This document shows positions 1 through 9,789 of a stretch of 64,000 nt of DNA, piece by piece. The notes below the pieces were generated by a model. That model worked only from the letters and a program-made list of their open reading frames with translations. It was not told the DNA's origin and did no database searches. The position numbers and the translations under genes were made by a program. The DNA is from Lindgomyces ingoldianus (lineage: Eukaryota; Ascomycota; Dothideomycetes; Pleosporales; Lindgomycetaceae): positions 1-64,000 of the forward strand of contig NW_022985216.1 in the NCBI RefSeq assembly GCF_010093535.1, given 5' to 3'. The stretch's first letter is position 1, and each line of letters starts with the position of its first letter.

Positions 1-8
1 GCTGCAAA

Positions 9-420
9 GGAAAATCAAAATCTACTGCGCAGTCGCTAGGCTAAGGTATTAATGTCCTAGGCACAGCTAGAAGGTGGAAAAACCTATTGTGTTGGTGATT
101 GTTGTAGTTGTCGTGGTTTTATTGTCGTGGTCTGCGGGCGCAGGCTTGTCGCTAGGGCGCAAACTGCAGACCCTATGCGCGTTTCCTAGCAAAAGGAATA
201 ATAAAATTAACAGCGCTGTCGCTGCGCTAGAGAATTAATGCCATGAGCACAGCAAGGAAGTAGAGAGCTGTGTTGTCAGTCACGGTTGTTGTTGTGGTCG
301 CTGGGTTAGGTGGTGGTCTGCGGGCGGGGCGCTGGTAGCTGGTGCGGCAATGCGCGCGCGATGCCTGCGCGCGCAGGAAAATCAAAATCCACCGCGCAGT
401 TAGGGTTGCGGCAAAACACC
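9..420. repeat. ~185-bp tandem repeat, about 2.2 copies
   Basis: Three successive units can be lined up by eye, starting near 9, 191 and 376. Shared landmarks are GAAAATCAAAATC at 10 and 377, a TTAATG...GCACAG block at 50 and 236, and GTGGTCTGCGGGCG at 128 and 314. The third unit is partial. The units differ by substitutions and small indels rather than by pure RIP transitions, and CpG and CpA are common, so this stretch has largely escaped RIP. No gene is supported here. From 420 to 640 I see no feature. Confidence 0.6.
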
Positions 421-699
421 ACCACATCTGTACATTTTTGCAAAAAAAACACTGGCGGGGGCAAGTTTAGGTTAAAGCCTAAAAGTTTGCCTACTATTAT
501 AATAGGATCTAGGCACAGGATGGGGGACGGATTCCAGGGGTTCTGTTTGACGGATTCCAGTCGTTCGCTGCTCGCTTAGACGACGCGCTAAACAGAATAA
601 GGAAGTTAGGGTTACGGAAAGCCAGTGATCCGTGGCCATATATCGGATAGGCCTGACCCGCAGCAGTCGCAGGGAGATAGGCCTTAAGAGTCTAAGACT

Positions 700-2725
700 A
701 AAAGCTTTCTAATAAATAGTTTACATAGCTTTAAAAGTAAATCTGTTTACTAAAGAAAATAGTAAAGGTAAAGAATAGAGAGCGTTCTAAACAGGATTAT
801 ATTTAAAAATTACTAGATCTGTTAGAAGCTTAGCGTGTAAAGTATTTAAAGGGGGACCTCTCTTCCTTAAATAAGATAGAGGCTCTTAAGGCTAAGGTAA
901 AAGGCTATTTACTTTCTTAACCTTTTTTAGCAAAGTCTTGTCTCTAAAGGCTGCTGCTATCTAGTAATAACTTAGCTGCTTCTTTTAAGATAGGTGCCTT
1001 ATTACCTAGCTAGTTTTTTTTAAATAAGCTTAGAGGTACTTTTACACTAACAGCTGCGCATTCTGCAAATTCTTAGCTAGTTTCTATGTATTTTTGCTAG
1101 TAAGCTATTTTTTTATTTTACTAAAAACTTTTTCTTATTTCTTTAATTACTAATAATTTATTTAACTTTATATTTAGTCTTTATTTCTTTTTATTTTTAT
1201 GTAAATAAAGAGATTTTTTTAAGTGCTTTTTTTTAGTTTAGAAACATAAAACTATAGGTGTATTTTTATATGTAAAAAAAGCTTTAGCTTATAGTTATCT
1301 TGTTAAGTCTATAAGACTTTATAGAGTTCTATCCTTTTTTCTATTAGCTTTCTAGAGGGCTAGAGTATCTTAAAATTCTTAGTTTTAAGATACATATAGT
1401 CTTCTAGTTAAATTTCTAGTCTAGGTTGTTATAACTTGTTTACATATTGTTTTATTATCTTTTAACTAAATTTAGCTTTAACTGCTAACTTCTTATATAT
1501 GTTTAGTAGACTTAATAACTAATTAACTAATTTAAGTAGATTTATAGGCTAATTTCTGTGTAGCGTAAAATAGAGGTTGTAACTAAAATTAGCTTTATAT
1601 AGCGTTTTCTTTATTACAGTAGACTCTACTGTGTTAATAGCTAGCTGTCCTATTAGAAGCTATTCTGCCTAGTTATCTTAACTATAGAAGATGTATTTTC
1701 TTAGGTACTTTTCTACTTTAGCGTTTACCTATTTAGTTTGTCTGTCTATTTATAAGTAATATACAGTAAATAACTTATGTGTTATGCTAAGGTGTTTTAT
1801 AGCTACCTTTTAAAAGTTGCTAGTAAACAGCTTATTTTTATTAAAGATAATAGTCCTAAGGCATCTATGTACTAACACTATATTCTGTTTAAGTTTATAG
1901 ATAAATTTTTTAGCTATAATAGTTTTTTCTAATAGCTATATATATAGATACTTTATAGTTTTATTAAGAGCTACTGTTATTATATTACACATTCTTTCTA
2001 TTCCTAGTTCTTTAGACAGGGGAAGTTCTGTAATAAAGTCTATTGTAATTATTATTTATAGCTGCTTTAAAGCTTTAATTAGTTGAAAGTATCTATACAT
2101 CTTATGTCTTTAGAGATTGTTCTTATTATAAGTGTTACACTTTCTAAGTATCTTTATACATAATTGCTTTATTTTAGGTATGCGTTAAAGTATAGCAGCT
2201 TATAGTCTTGTTTATAAAGTACTTATTCTAGAGTGTCTAAACATTAAAGAGTTATAATATTCTTAAATTAGGTTTTTTTTCTTTATTTACTTATAGTAAG
2301 CGCGCAGAGTTTCTTAATAAGTTTAGGTTTATTATATACTTATTCTTTTTCTATCTTTTTAAAGAGGGTAAATTTCTTAGTTTTTTTATTTTTTTTATTA
2401 AAGTAATCTAGTCTATAGCTAAGAGTGTTAGCCTGCTAGTTTTGTGCTTCTAGGACATGCTTAATAATGCAGTTAAACTAGGCAAGCTCTATTACCTATC
2501 TTACATGCATTAGTAAGAGTTTTTTTTACAGTTAAGAACATAACTAGATTTACATAATCTATTATAATGTTAAAGAGTTTAGCTATCTTATATAATTTAG
2601 TTACCTATACTTGTACTATGTTTAGTATTACTTTTAATTTTGTATTAGGTATGCTATAGCCTACCTTAGGTCCTAAGAATTTAGTAGAGTAGTACGCTAC
2701 TAGATGCTATTTCCTGTCTTCCTGT
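700..2725 (-). pseudogene. Gypsy pol relic (RNase H to integrase) without RT, Gyp-1a
   Basis: The segment aligns with Gyp-1b 28380-30715 and, at its left part, with the 3' coding region of Gyp-3 (around 53990-54240 read in reverse). Near 2490-2700 the RNase H region of Gyp-1b is recognisable. No YxDD polymerase motif is present because the preceding part is deleted. It is full of TAG and TAA codons and not expressible. Confidence 0.55.
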
Positions 2726-3839
2726 TTTTAATGTCCTAGTATTATGCACTTTGTTATAGTGCATTAGGCATTTTCTATTTTATAGTGGTATAGCATCTAG
2801 TTGTTTTACTAATGTGCCTTCTATTAAAAGTAATAAAACGTGCATGTTGCTTTATTGTTGCACTCTGTCTATAGTTCTTGTTTATAGACTATGCTGTTCC
2901 TGTAATAGAGACAGTGTAGTATTTTACAGGTAGACGTTATACCTGTTAGTGTGTTAGTCTCTAGTGCGCTTTCCTGCGTCCTATGTGGCCACTAGCTAGC
3001 CCTGTGTTTAGTTAGCTAGTGTTTAGTGCAATACTTGTTACTGCATAGGTACTAGGTATAAAGACATTTCCTAAGGTTGCTTTGTACTAGTATTAGCTAA
3101 ACTTATGTCTATCTTAGGTATTCTTTAGTTTTAATAATTTGTAATAAGTAATTCTAATAAGTACATTAGAATTTATTATGTTGCCTACTTTTATAGAGAA
3201 TGTAATATCCTTTGTCTTGTTAGGTTTCTAGGTCTTTACAGGTAATAGCTAACACAGAGGGAGGCGTGTTAGCTTGTTCTTAATATAGTTTAGGTGTTAT
3301 TAGTAGTGTGTACTACTAGTTAGAGCCTTCTTCTTTATTAAGGATTTTCTTAAATATTTTCTATTATTTTTCTTTATTTATAACTGTGTAGTAAGTTTTA
3401 GCAATTTCTTTTAGTATACTGTATGTTTTAATGTTGTTGTTAATGTGTACTTTGTACATTAATTTTTTGCAGTCTTTTAAATAGTGTGTGTTACTGTATT
3501 TCTAGTAGTCTCTATAAGTAAATTAATATTTTAGCTCTTAAGTAGAGATTTCTGTTATTAGTTGTTTTAAAGAAAACTTTTCTTTCCTTTTTTTAACATT
3601 TATAATGTATGTTGTAGCTTAAGTATAGCCTTACTATCCTTTATAAGTAGCAGCTTGTTCTAGTGCCCTAAAGACTTTGTTAGTGTCTTATACTTTAACT
3701 TCCTAGTATTTTATTAGGCATTTTTTAGATTTATAATTGTCTCTGTATTGCTAGCAGAGGCGTTTGTCTAGCTAGTCTAAGATCTCCTGTCCTGTTAGGC
3801 CTTAATCTATATGCATTACTTTTATAGTTAATTTGTTAT

Positions 3840-4720
3840 CTTTATTCTCTAGTTGTTTAGAGTTTAGGTATTTCTAACAAAAGTAACCTACTTTTTTATA
3901 GTTAAGGTATGCCTTTTTTTTAAGCTATTTTTTTATTTCTTATTTAGAGGTGGCTTTACACTTTTAGAGGTATTGCTCTTTTTCTTAGAGAAGCTATGTG
4001 TATGTTTAGCATAACTAAGGTCTATAGGTTTAGTGTTAGCTTGTAGGGTTTTTTTTTTTTAGAACTAATTAGGTTTTTTAGTTGTCTAGCCTTTTTCTTT
4101 TTTACTACAGCGCTTAGTATGTCTTTTGTTATAGATAAGCGCTTTCTTAACATAATCCTTAAAGCTTTTAGGCTTTCTAGTATAAATAAATTTATTCTTA
4201 ATAGTGTTTAAGAGCTCTTTATAGAATATTTATTTTATAGCTTTCTTATCTATCTATCTGCAGATAGCTAGCAGTTCCCTAAAGCAGGCCACATATTGTT
4301 AGACAAAGCTGTTGCTCTGTTAGAGAGTGTTTATTCTGTTAACTACTTATTTTTCTTTATTAACTAGCCTATAAATTATAGTTAGGGCTACTTTAAATAA
4401 GTTAATACTGCTAAAGACTTTCTATGTTTTTAGTAATAAAAGTTTGCTATTTACTTTATAGTCTATCTAATTGTTAGTGTAAGGTTAAAACTAAATAGCA
4501 GGTAATTCTTTTAAGTGTAGGCTTATCTATAAAATTATTTTTTTGTCTGTTCTAAAGGCACCTTTATTATATTACATGTAGAAGTGGCATCTAGTAAAGA
4601 AGGGTTTTAGGTTCTTAGCAGAACTATTAAATGCTTTAGGGGGGGCTAGGCGTAGGGTCTTTTTTAACTTAATACTAGTTTTTTTCTAAGTAATATTTCT
4701 AAGGTTAGCTACTTTTAGCT
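3840..4720 (-). pseudogene. Gypsy gag relic with degraded CCHC zinc knuckle (Gyp-1a)
   Basis: On the minus strand near 3869-3915 the reading is AYLNYKKVGYFC, matching the knuckle of Gyp-3 (CLNYKKVGHFC). One Cys and the His are replaced by Tyr, as expected from TGC and CAC changing to TAC by RIP. Near 4250 the retrotransposon Gag core shares a TATCTGCAGATAGCTA block with Gyp-1b. Numerous amber and ochre codons interrupt every frame. Gag would form the cytoplasmic particle of the element; this copy cannot. Confidence 0.6.
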
Positions 4721-4936
4721 ATAAAGCTTAGATCTAATAGATGTTTAAAGGTTCTTACTATGCTTAAAGCTAGAGGTGCTGTTTAAGCTGTTTAAGCTTG
4801 TTTTAGAGGTAAAGTATTTGCTAATTCTATGCTTCCTTAGTTGCTGTAGGGTTCTAGCCTGTGCCAGCGGCTAAAGCACCTGTCATGCCGATGTCTAAGG
4901 TGGTAGTTGCCATACTTTGTAGGTAGTGGTGATTAC

Positions 4937-5553
4937 TGTTACAATCTTTACTTTAATAAAATAGTATCTTTAGAGTATGTTAGCCTATATTAGTATGTTA
5001 GCAGGAGGGGAGGACTTAGCTAGATTAGGTGTACAGTCTGTTAAGCAGAGTGCAGGATATAGCAGATAAAGAGTAGGCAGGCTTGTGGTTTAACCCAGCG
5101 GCTGTATAGGGAGCTAGTAAACCTGATCTGTAGGGATAGAAGTAGAGGTATATATAGTGCAAGATATACAAGGCAGCAGTGACTTCTTTATAAAAGTGTT
5201 ACAGCTTCTTAGTCTATTAAATAAAGAGTGCAGGAATAGACTTAATAGTAATTACAACCTTCTAACTATAGTTATAATTAGGACTATATACATGGGGTCT
5301 GCATGCGTTTGCATGTGTTGCAGGTGTTGCATGCATTGCCTGCAACCACCTGCAATGCCTGCATTGCCTGCAATGCTTCAGTCTCTATTAGACAGTGCAC
5401 TCCGCAAGGCTTTTGTCTAAAAGCCAAAGCCATTCCTTATCTGTCCTGTCACGTGACTCGTTTAGCGCGGGGCTAAGCGCCTTCCATCCGACATCGTTCG
5501 GGCTGTGTGGGACAGCTAGTGAGGTTATTACGGTCTGACTGTTGGCTGTAACA
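4937..5553 (-). repeat. LTR (5' LTR of Gyp-1a), 617 bp
   Basis: It starts TGTTACAATC and ends GGCTGTAACA, and resembles the 611-bp LTRs of Gyp-1b, including a TATATATAG block near 5150. Its inner part is TpA-rich, while the outer ~120 bp (5435-5553) keeps CpG and CpA. It holds a cluster of TGCATG/TGCAATGCC words around 5300-5370 that can form hairpins. The predicted duplication partner of TCACC (5554-5558) would lie outside the window. Confidence 0.8.
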
Positions 5554-5690
5554 TCACCCTACTATACTCCACAAGCCCAGTAGCCATTACGTAGGACTGT
5601 ACACCCTACCGTCGGCCCCTACCCTCCGTTCTTTACTCCTATAGGAAGTAATATTAACCTGTGTGCTTCTATAAAGCAAGGATTGTAACA
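5554..5690. repeat. LTR 3'-end fragment of the Gyp-3 family
   Basis: The stretch parallels the last ~135 bp of the Gyp-3 LTRs (48075-48210 and 55155-55290): shared GTAGGACTGTACACCCTAC and terminal AAGCAAGGATTGTAACA. Its left part is cut off by the insertion of Gyp-1a. The following 5691-5953 is TpA-rich with no recognisable feature. Confidence 0.7.
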
Positions 5691-5953
5691 TTACTATTTA
5701 TTTACTAAGTTACAAGCGCTGTAAGCACTTAACTAGTTAGATTAACTAAAGGCTTCTCTAGCCTATTATAAGCTCTAATATTATTACTAGTAGTATTAAG
5801 TTGTTAACGTTAAAAGTTATAGACTTTACTATTAGTAATGTTATATCTAGTAATTATATACTAGCACTAGATGTAACTAATCTAGTAAGCATTAGTGTAG
5901 AGAAGTTACATTATATTAATGTAATAGAATTTATAGAAATAGTGAAGAGTATA

Positions 5954-6183
5954 TGTTTACAGTGGTGACACTCAGATGCGTCGTCACTATAGTCACACAA
6001 TAGTCAGATGTGTTGTCACACGATGGTCGGATGCGTCAGCACCATAGTCGTATGCATCTTAGCATGGTCTGTTGCCAAGACTTACCCACTTATTTCGCAT
6101 ATATATAGACTCCTACAAAGGACTCCTCTAGCAATACATTCAATCCAGCTCCTCATGCCTCTAGTGCCTCACATAGCTTCACA
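5954..6183 (+). repeat. LTR-D family solo LTR, older copy
   Basis: Inverse orientation of the copy at 57913-58156. It begins TGTTTACAG and ends CTTCACA, carries several GATGCGTC/GTCACACGAT words in tandem, and has a CATATATATAGACTCC block fit for a core promoter. No matching 5-bp flank is visible (GTATA before, CTTTC after), unlike the other copy. The stretch up to 6246 holds nothing else I recognise. Confidence 0.65.
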
Positions 6184-6246
6184 CTTTCAGTATAGTAGGG
6201 AAAGTTGTATAGTATCGGCTTGGCAGGCAGGGCGCCTACTTTATTA

Positions 6247-6457
6247 CAGTAGGTGAGCTATCCTAAAGGCGCTGCAGACAGTGCAATTAGACTTAGCATA
6301 ACGCGTAAACGTGTAAGCAAGAAGTAGAAGTAGTATCTAAATAATGTTCTAGGCTGTACTGTACTATATAGTGCTAGAGCGGGTTGTTACAGGCTATAAT
6401 AGAGTTTGTTGTGGTGTGGTCTTAGCAAAAGTAAGCAACTTAGGTGTGTGAGCAACT
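6247..6457 (+). mobile_element. 3' end remnant of a Fot1/pogo-type transposon
   Basis: It parallels 55667-55880, the 3' end of the large Fot1 element, from AGTAGGTGAGCTATCC through the inner terminal repeat GTAAGCAACTTAGGTGTGTG. The last ~20 bp of the terminal inverted repeat, ending in AAGTACGT, are missing and are replaced by a minisatellite. No intact coding sequence. Confidence 0.7.
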
Positions 6458-6605
6458 GCTAATCCCTAACATACTAATGTAACTGATGCCAATCCCCGAT
6501 ACACCGATGTGGCTGATGCCAATCCCCAACACACCAATATGGCTGATGCAAATCCCCGACACACCAATGTGGCTGATGCCAATCCCCGACACACCGATGT
6601 GGCTA
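6456..6605. repeat. 30-bp minisatellite, five units
   Basis: Five consecutive ~30-bp units of the form GATGCCAATCCCC(G/A)A + CACACCRATGTGGCT, the first most diverged. The unit is a multiple of three and keeps an open frame on the minus strand (6440-6625) with a repeated SHIGVSGIGI decapeptide. I do not recognise a protein family, and no surrounding gene supports expression. Confidence 0.75.
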
Positions 6606-7141
6606 GAGAGGTGGAACAGACGCAACTAACTATAATTTAAACATGTTTTACACAACGCATGCTAAAGCAAACTGCGTGCAAATTAACATAAAAGTGTACT
6701 TATATTAGGTATACATTTTTTTAAAAGAATGTAAGAAATGCATAAGGTAATAGAGAAATAGCGTTACTAGGGTTTATCAAAAGAAATTATAACTAACTAG
6801 CGCGTCTGAAAGAGGAGATTCTGCTTAACTTTTCGTTCTGCAAACCTGAATATAATAAGCAGAGCAAGCCCTGCTAATAAATCCGTGTTGTAATAGGCTT
6901 TGTCGCCTAGGTCTTCATCGTCCTAAGTAGACTCGCTTATCTCTAGAGTCATCCTATTAGAGGGCTCTGCGACGTCTGGGGTTCTGCTCGAGTCGTCATT
7001 CGTAACAGGACGCCAACTTTCCGAATTTTTGCACATAATAGACTGACAAGTTCTTGGCAACGCTAAAATTTTCGCGACCCAATTTATAACACGCGCCCTA
7101 TTAGTTATATCCACCAGCATTGAGAAAAATGTTCGATAATC
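6606..7141. other. Non-repetitive spacer upstream of the APH-like gene
   Basis: From about 6780 the base composition is that of normal fungal DNA, with CpG and CpA retained. A 65-codon open frame on the minus strand (6923-7120) has no family I recognise and could be chance or the rest of an unknown gene. I see no tRNA or clear promoter element. Confidence 0.4.
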
Positions 7142-7204
7142 ATGCCGAAAACGACAGTGTTAATCAGACACGGCCAGAATTGGAACGTGTTAAGCAAGAG
7201 AACC

Positions 7205-9004
7205 ATGGCAACCCAAGGCCCCTACTCTCCACGACCAGTCTCACAAGCGTTGCTCCCTAGTATGTTATCTCGTACCGAAAGCGTTGGTCGTGTCACTTAT
7301 TCAATCAGGCCTGAACTATAGCGATGATCTCTTCAACTACACTCGAGGTCGCTTCATATGTGATGAAGGATATGAGATGTCACAGCGCCAAGTCCGCTTC
7401 AATGTCAACGAACTAGTTCGTTGTGCTGCCGAAGCTATCGGAGCGAAATCATGCGTTAGAATTGAAAAGTATCCCGATGGCATGTACAACAAAAGTATGC
7501 TTCTAACCATGGATAATGGCTCTCACGTTGTGGCCAAAGTTCCAAATCCAAATGCAGGCATACCACATTTTACCACTGCAAGTGAAGTTGCGACAATGGA
7601 TTTCGTACGCTTCGTCTCAGGAGTCGTTATGTTCAGGTACTAACGTGCTGCAGGCCCGGAATGCCCTTGGCACTCCTGTTCCCAGGGTCTTGGCTTGGAA
7701 TTCTATGGCCCAGGAGAATCCCGTTGGTGCAGAATATATTATCATGGAGAAGGTTCAAGGAATCGAGCTCGAGCGCGTTTGGCCAGGTATGAGTATAAAA
7801 GACAAACTTACTGTTGTAAAGGCCATTGCTGGTTTCCAGAAAGCTTGGACCTCGGTTTCCTTCAAGAAGTTTGGAGGTTTATATTACGCAAAGGATCTAG
7901 ACAAATCAACCGAACATAAGCCGCTATACGTCGATGCAAATGGGGTTGATATCGTAGATGAAAAATTCGCGGTTGGCCCATCTACAGGACGCGAATCAAT
8001 TGACAACAGAAGGGCAACTATTAAATTTGACAGAGGACCATGTAAGATATCAATCTTTAAAACGAGGCTCATTTAACTAATAAGGACAAGGGAACTCTTT
8101 AGAGGAATATCACAATGCAATTGGGCATCGAGAAATAGCATGTGTTAGCCAGCTTCCTCACCTACCCAAGTCTCCAATAACCCTCTGTGGTCCGGGAACC
8201 TACGAACCGACGAGAGGAAGAAAGCTTAAGGCATTGCACTGCTATCTCAAGTTAATCAGGTTCCTTCTCCCTGTGGATCGAACCATTTCATCGGCGCATC
8301 TCTGGCATGGCGACCTACACGTTGCTAACATCTTCGTAAATCCTTCGGAACCTACTGAAGTTGTGGGCCTTATAGATTGGCAGTCTACCGAATTATCTCC
8401 TCTCTACTTTCATGCCCGCCAACCTCATATACTCGACTATGATGGCCCGCCGGTCTCTAATTTAGAGCGGCCGCAGCTACCAAAAGACATAGAAAAGCTT
8501 GAAGCAACCGCAAAGAAACAAGCAGAGACTTTATATTTACAGCAATCACTGTGCTCTCTCTACAACACTCTGATTCACTATAAAAACCCACAACTTTACG
8601 CTGCCCTTGAGTTCCAACAAACCACGAGCTACCTGCTTCTGCTCTTAGCACGTAACCTCCTCATCGATGGGGAGGCATCCTACCTATTGCAAGTGGCTGA
8701 GTTAGAGGCAACATGGGTCGCTCTTCCCGGAGCTAAAGGCTCAACTTATCCATTCTCTTTTTCATTGAAGGAACGGGAGGAAATCGAGGCTGAGGTTGAA
8801 GGTGTAGTACGCGGTATGGAAGCGATGCGTTCAATTTGGGAGAATATTGGTGGATTATTTCCTGAGCAGGGAATAGTGAGGTCAGACCAATACAAGGAGA
8901 CGCTAAACACATTAGCTCAGATGAAGGACAAGGTTATTAAGAAATTTGCAAGCACTGAGCAGGAGAGAGATGTTTGGCAGAAGATGTGGCCATTTGGGAC
9001 TTGA
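7205..9004 (+). CDS. APH/AIM9-type phosphotransferase-fold protein, three exons, apparent N-terminal frameshift
   Basis: Members of the fungal APH family (PF01636, related to yeast AIM9/FMP29) have a protein-kinase-like fold; AIM9 is mitochondrial and its substrate is unknown. Visible motifs: VAKVPNPNAG with the putative ATP-binding Lys, EVATMDF with the helix-C Glu, the catalytic loop HGDLHVANIF (H-G-D-x(4)-N) near 8310, and GLIDWQS supplying the metal-binding Asp. Exons join cleanly across 49-bp introns at 7605-7653 (branch TACTAAC) and 8042-8090 (splitting a Trp codon), ending in TGA at 9004. From the ATG at 7205 (or in-frame 7142) the frame reads a basic leader ending TYSIRPEL and stops. 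The conserved NYSDDLFNYTRGRF continues one base out of phase at ~7310, with no plausible intron. So this is either a recent single-base indel, making it a nascent pseudogene, or a sequencing error. The rest has no premature stops and no RIP. About 560 residues. Confidence 0.85.
7605..7653 (+). other. Intron 1 of the APH-like gene
   Basis: GTACGC donor, TACTAAC branch site at 7638-7644 and CTGCAG acceptor. Removal joins MDF to ARNALGTPVPRVLAW, restoring the conserved frame. 49 bp. Confidence 0.85.
8042..8090 (+). other. Intron 2 of the APH-like gene
   Basis: GTAAGA donor, TTAACTAA branch-like sequence near 8073 and ACAAG acceptor. It interrupts a Trp codon (T|GG) between FDRGP and NSLEEYHNAIGHREI. 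49 bp, in-frame stops inside. Confidence 0.85.
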
Positions 9005-9179
9005 AACTTCACGTGTATGCGACAGTATAGCGGCGGAACTAGTTTGTTAGCAAGATGCGTTGTAAATGGCCTCTGTAATAATACTAGTTATAATATACTA
9101 ACGTATGTCACAAGCAAGCAGTCTATACAAGCAAATAGTCTACGATATTGAAATTTTAGCAGCTTGTACTTTAATAAAT

Positions 9180-9612
9180 GTTGCGTTTGCCAAAAGGTCA
9201 GCCTTCCAGCTAGCACAGCAGAAGGATATATATAGACGGATAGCTGTACGCGACACACCCCCCAGCTCAAACCGTAGAACAAGAGAGGTGAAACATGGTG
9301 AAACAACCTCAACACACCCTTCCTCTTTAGCCCAAGCAACAGAACTTAGAGACAGATCTAAATGCAAGGTAGCCTCTGTAATAGGCGCACTGCCTAAATG
9401 CTCTTTGCTAAGCGTAGGAATTAAACACGCAGTGCTCCGGGATAATGCGATCCTATTAGTGGAGTAGGGAGAGCAGGGATGCAAAAATTTTCGTGCGCTA
9501 ACCATCTACACTACGCTGCAAACTGGGCTCATAACTGTTGCGTTTGCTAAAAGGGCAACCTTCTAGCTAGCACAGCAGAAGGATATATATAGACGGATAG
9601 CTGTACGCGACA
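9180..9612. repeat. Pair of 76-bp direct repeats (9180-9255 and 9537-9612)
   Basis: Both copies run from GTTGCGTTTGC to GCTGTACGCGACA and share GGATATATATAGACGG. They differ at a few positions, all C/T or G/A type except one. The 281 bp between them are low in RIP damage and contain no recognisable gene. They could be short LTRs or the edges of a local duplication. The flanks (9005-9179, 9613-9780) show nothing I can identify. Confidence 0.7.
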
Positions 9613-9789
9613 ATAAATATAAAGACAGCCTAGACAGAGCTCTGTACCACTTAGCTAATACAACTAAAATCGTGCGAATAATCAAACAACAGCTGACCTG
9701 TCGCGCATAGAGACTCTAGTATAGGCCGCTTCTAGCCTCACAGTGTAATATCACTCTTTGTACAACTAGCGGCCTTACAATTAATAATA

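Larger units (their letters stand above)
640..5553 (-). mobile_element. Gyp-1a: RIP-degraded Ty3/Gypsy retrotransposon lacking its left LTR and its RT domain
   Basis: The element reads on the minus strand: one LTR is at the right end (its 5' LTR), then gag near 4250, a zinc knuckle near 3890, RNase H-like sequence near 2500 and the integrase side towards 700. The pol order and many segments match Gyp-1b (26983-35373) and, near 640-1100, Gyp-3 (47618-55290). The left LTR that should lie a few hundred bases further left is absent. The left boundary is placed where TpA-rich sequence gives way to CpG-containing DNA near 640. Between 2725 and 2765 about 1.8 kb present in Gyp-1b is missing, including the RT core. 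It is inserted in an LTR of the Gyp-3 family, whose remaining end follows at 5554. Confidence 0.8.

Noticed and set aside
227..579. Open frames on both strands in the left-edge tandem repeat
   Set aside because: Composition and repeat structure explain them; no start context, domain or conserved motif.
598..612. TTAGGG words suggesting telomere repeats
   Set aside because: Single isolated occurrences, not a tandem TTAGGG array.
5157..5420. 87-codon Cys-rich open frame
   Set aside because: It lies in the LTR of Gyp-1a and consists of repeated TGCATG/TGCAATG words; not a gene.
6008..6256. 82-codon open frame
   Set aside because: It lies in an LTR-D copy and runs into the next relic; the same LTR elsewhere is in another context with no conserved frame.
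9105..9505. ~120-codon open frames on both strands
   Set aside because: They overlap a 76-bp direct repeat and have no recognisable motif; the coding signal on neither strand is better than the other.
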